Positions 62,776 to 64,000 of a DNA stretch of 64,000 bases are shown in pieces. The stretch is from Streptomyces sp. TBY4 (GTDB lineage Bacteria > Actinomycetota > Actinomycetes > Streptomycetales > Streptomycetaceae). Positions within the stretch are counted from its first letter, which is position 1, and each line of letters starts with the position of its first letter. The stretch is taken from NCBI RefSeq assembly GCF_024213195.1, contig NZ_JANAVF010000002.1:558001-622000 (forward strand), written 5' to 3'. Made by a program: the position numbers and the translations under genes. A model generated the notes under the pieces. It was not told the origin of the DNA, did not search any database, and saw only the letters and a program-made list of their open reading frames with translations.

Positions 62776-63633
62776 TCAGGACCGGGCGACCACCACCACC
62801 TGCGTGCCCCGCTCCCTGATGGCGCGGATCTCCCGCGCGCCGAGCCCGTCGTCCACCACCAGGAAGTCGAAGTCCGTGAGCGGGGCGAGCGCGTACAGCC
62901 CCTCCTGCCGGAACTTCGTGTGGTCGGCCACCAGCACCCGGCACTTCGCGGCCCGCAGCATGGCCCGCTTGACCTGGACGGTCTCGGGCGAGGTGTTGTA
63001 GAGGCGCCCCCGGGTGATGGCGGTGGCCGACATGAACACGATGCCCGCGCTGTACTCGCGGATGCTGTCGGCGGTGTGCGGCCCCATGTGGGCCTCGTAC
63101 GCGGGGAAGTAGGTGCCGCCCAGCGAGATCAGCTGGACTCCGGGCTGCCGGGCGAGGCCCGTCATCGCCGGGAGCGAGTTCGTGATCACCGTCAGCGGCG
63201 CCGACTCCACGAAGTAACGCGTCATCTGCGCGCACGTCGTGCTGTCGTCGAGCATCACCGTCTGCCCGGGCGTGAGCAGTTGGGCCGCGGCCCGCGCGAG
63301 TCGCCGCTTGGTCGAGGCCATGGCCTCCGTACGGGCGGTGACGCTGCCGTGGAAGCGGGGCGAGGACTCGCTCGTCGCCCCGCCGCGCACCTTGCGCAGC
63401 CAGCCCTGGGCCTGGAGGTGGTCCAGATCCCGGTGGACGGTCATCAGGGAGACGTCGTGCACGGCCGCGAGATCGGCGGAGCGTACGAACCCCCGCGCGA
63501 GCGCCTCCTCCCGGATGAGCCGGCGCCGCTCCTCGCGGGCCTCGCAGCGGTCCTGAGCGGGAGCGGCCCCGTCGGGACCGCTCCCGTCGGTACCGCTCCC
63601 GGCCTCCTCCGCTGGAGCTGAACTCGGTGCCAT
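62776..63633 (-). CDS. DeoR-family sugar-metabolism regulator
   Basis: 285 aa. After a Ser/Gly/Asp-rich head of about 30 residues, the DeoR helix-turn-helix occupies about 35-90 (EEALARGFVRSADLAAVHDVSLMTVHRDLDHL, in pieces). The sugar-phosphate sensor domain follows, with TVMLDDSTTCAQM near 125, VITNSLPA near 150 and VLVADHTKFR near 232. DeoR proteins respond to phosphorylated sugars. AGGAGG lies 6 nt before the ATG. It is convergent with the GH38 gene and divergent from the gene starting at 63930, so the latter is a more likely target. Confidence 0.92.
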   Translation of the reverse strand: MAPSSAPAEEAGSGTDGSGPDGAAPAQDRCEAREERRRLIREEALARGFVRSADLAAVHDVSLMTVHRDLDHLQAQGWLRKVRGGATSESSPRFHGSVTARTEAMASTKRRLARAAAQLLTPGQTVMLDDSTTCAQMTRYFVESAPLTVITNSLPAMTGLARQPGVQLISLGGTYFPAYEAHMGPHTADSIREYSAGIVFMSATAITRGRLYNTSPETVQVKRAMLRAAKCRVLVADHTKFRQEGLYALAPLTDFDFLVVDDGLGAREIRAIRERGTQVVVVARS

Positions 63634-63648
63634 CCGCGCCCTCCTCGG

Positions 63649-63670
63649 GTGAAGTTCTCTGCTTCTTCAC
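63649..63670. promoter_or_regulatory. Inverted repeat GTGAAG-N10-CTTCAC upstream of the DeoR gene
   Basis: Perfect 6-bp arms with a 10-bp centre, 15 bp before the DeoR start; a candidate self-repression site. Confidence 0.4.
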
Positions 63671-63763
63671 TCGATCCTCTGGTATCCCCGCAGGTCAGAC
63701 GGCGAGTCTTAAGTCCTTCTCACATGGGATACGGCCCCTTCCGAGGGAGATGTCCACAGGAAG

Positions 63764-63793
63764 TTGACGCCGGTTTCACCGGAATTGTTAGCT
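63764..63793 (+). promoter_or_regulatory. Promoter for the gene at the right edge
   Basis: TTGACG (63764-63769) and TTAGCT (63788-63793) are 18 bp apart. The spacer contains CCGG-TTTCA-CCGG, which could be an operator. The transcription start would be near 63800, leaving a leader of about 130 nt. Confidence 0.45.
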
Positions 63794-63929
63794 CGTTCCT
63801 GCCAGGGTCACCCAGCACCGGACCGCCACCGCCGCCGGTCCGCAGACCCGCCTCCGCGGCCCCGCCGCCATCCACCCCACCGCATCCACTTCATCGCATC
63901 GACTCCATCGACGCCGATCGGGGACATCA

Positions 63930-64000
63930 ATGACGAAGACCCCCCAGCCCCTCGCGCACTGCGGAGAGGGCCCGCCCACCTCACGCCTCGCCCGCATGGG
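63930..64000 (+). CDS. Start of an unidentified gene, cut by the window edge
   Basis: The frame opens MTKTPQPLAHCGEGPPTSRL and runs off the edge. A GGGGA ribosome site lies 6-10 nt upstream and a promoter is visible at 63764-63793. Only about 23 codons are present, so no family can be assigned; the divergent DeoR gene suggests a sugar-related product. Confidence 0.4.
   Translation, partial: MTKTPQPLAHCGEGPPTSRLARM

Noticed and set aside
59561..63670. A 1369-codon open frame on the minus strand
   Set aside because: It is antisense to the GH38 gene over most of its length and has only low-complexity translation; the DeoR gene within it is in another frame.

Overview
The window is very GC-rich, with the strong third-codon-position G/C bias, GTG/TTG starts, near-absence of TTA codons, SARP- and SsgA-type proteins, several eukaryotic-type Ser/Thr kinases and sugar ABC importers without their own ATPase that are typical of Streptomyces or a close relative. 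It reads as chromosomal. No tRNA, rRNA, CRISPR array, transposase or phage gene was found.

Layout. (1) 1-7979, + strand: end of a carbohydrate ABC importer (two permeases), a secreted GH5 glycosidase, a GH35 beta-galactosidase and a GH38 alpha-mannosidase. (2) 8138-11545: a PucR-type regulator divergent from a ferredoxin-reductase/acyl desaturase pair. (3) 11554-18194, - strand: three tandem kinase/beta-propeller membrane proteins, the middle one a pseudokinase. (4) 18403-25640: a small membrane protein, two DHA2-type MFS exporters, a secreted YVTN beta-propeller, a membrane protein and a second desaturase. (5) 25656-30087: a cytoplasmic FHA-domain/flavin monooxygenase fusion divergent from a membrane Ser/Thr kinase, then a secreted CAP protein. 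(6) 30567-39989: tsaD overlapping an amidase, a TetR regulator, a GT1 glycosyltransferase, a Gfo/Idh/MocA dehydrogenase, a decapitated TetR, a DHFR-like reductase and a glycosyltransferase-methyltransferase fusion. (7) 40129-47887: an AhpD-GNAT-GNAT fusion divergent from an AfsR-like SARP, a SnoaL-like protein behind a MerR-type promoter, a GH15 protein and a YceI protein. (8) 48054-53764 is worn: a protease/PKD remnant, a LuxR helix-turn-helix stub, a coiled-coil fragment, an SsgA-like protein, a frameshifted POT transporter and a 79-bp palindromic repeat. (9) 53760-62698: a LacI regulator divergent from a lipoprotein-permease-permease-GH5-like-GH38 operon, followed by a convergent DeoR regulator and the start of another gene.

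How the genes fit together. The two ends carry paralogous catabolic loci (importer, GH5-clan enzyme, GH38 alpha-mannosidase) for mannose-containing oligosaccharides. The right-hand one is complete and has LacI-type palindromes in its promoter region. A shared ATPase such as MsiK, encoded elsewhere, would have to energise both importers. Between them the strongest unusual signals are the kinase/FHA-flavoprotein divergon (a possible phosphorylation-controlled monooxygenase), the kinase-pseudokinase-kinase propeller array, two unusual enzyme fusions, a textbook MerR promoter with a 19-bp spacer, an SARP-type direct repeat, and several genes whose -10 box lies 5-8 nt before the start codon, implying leaderless mRNAs.
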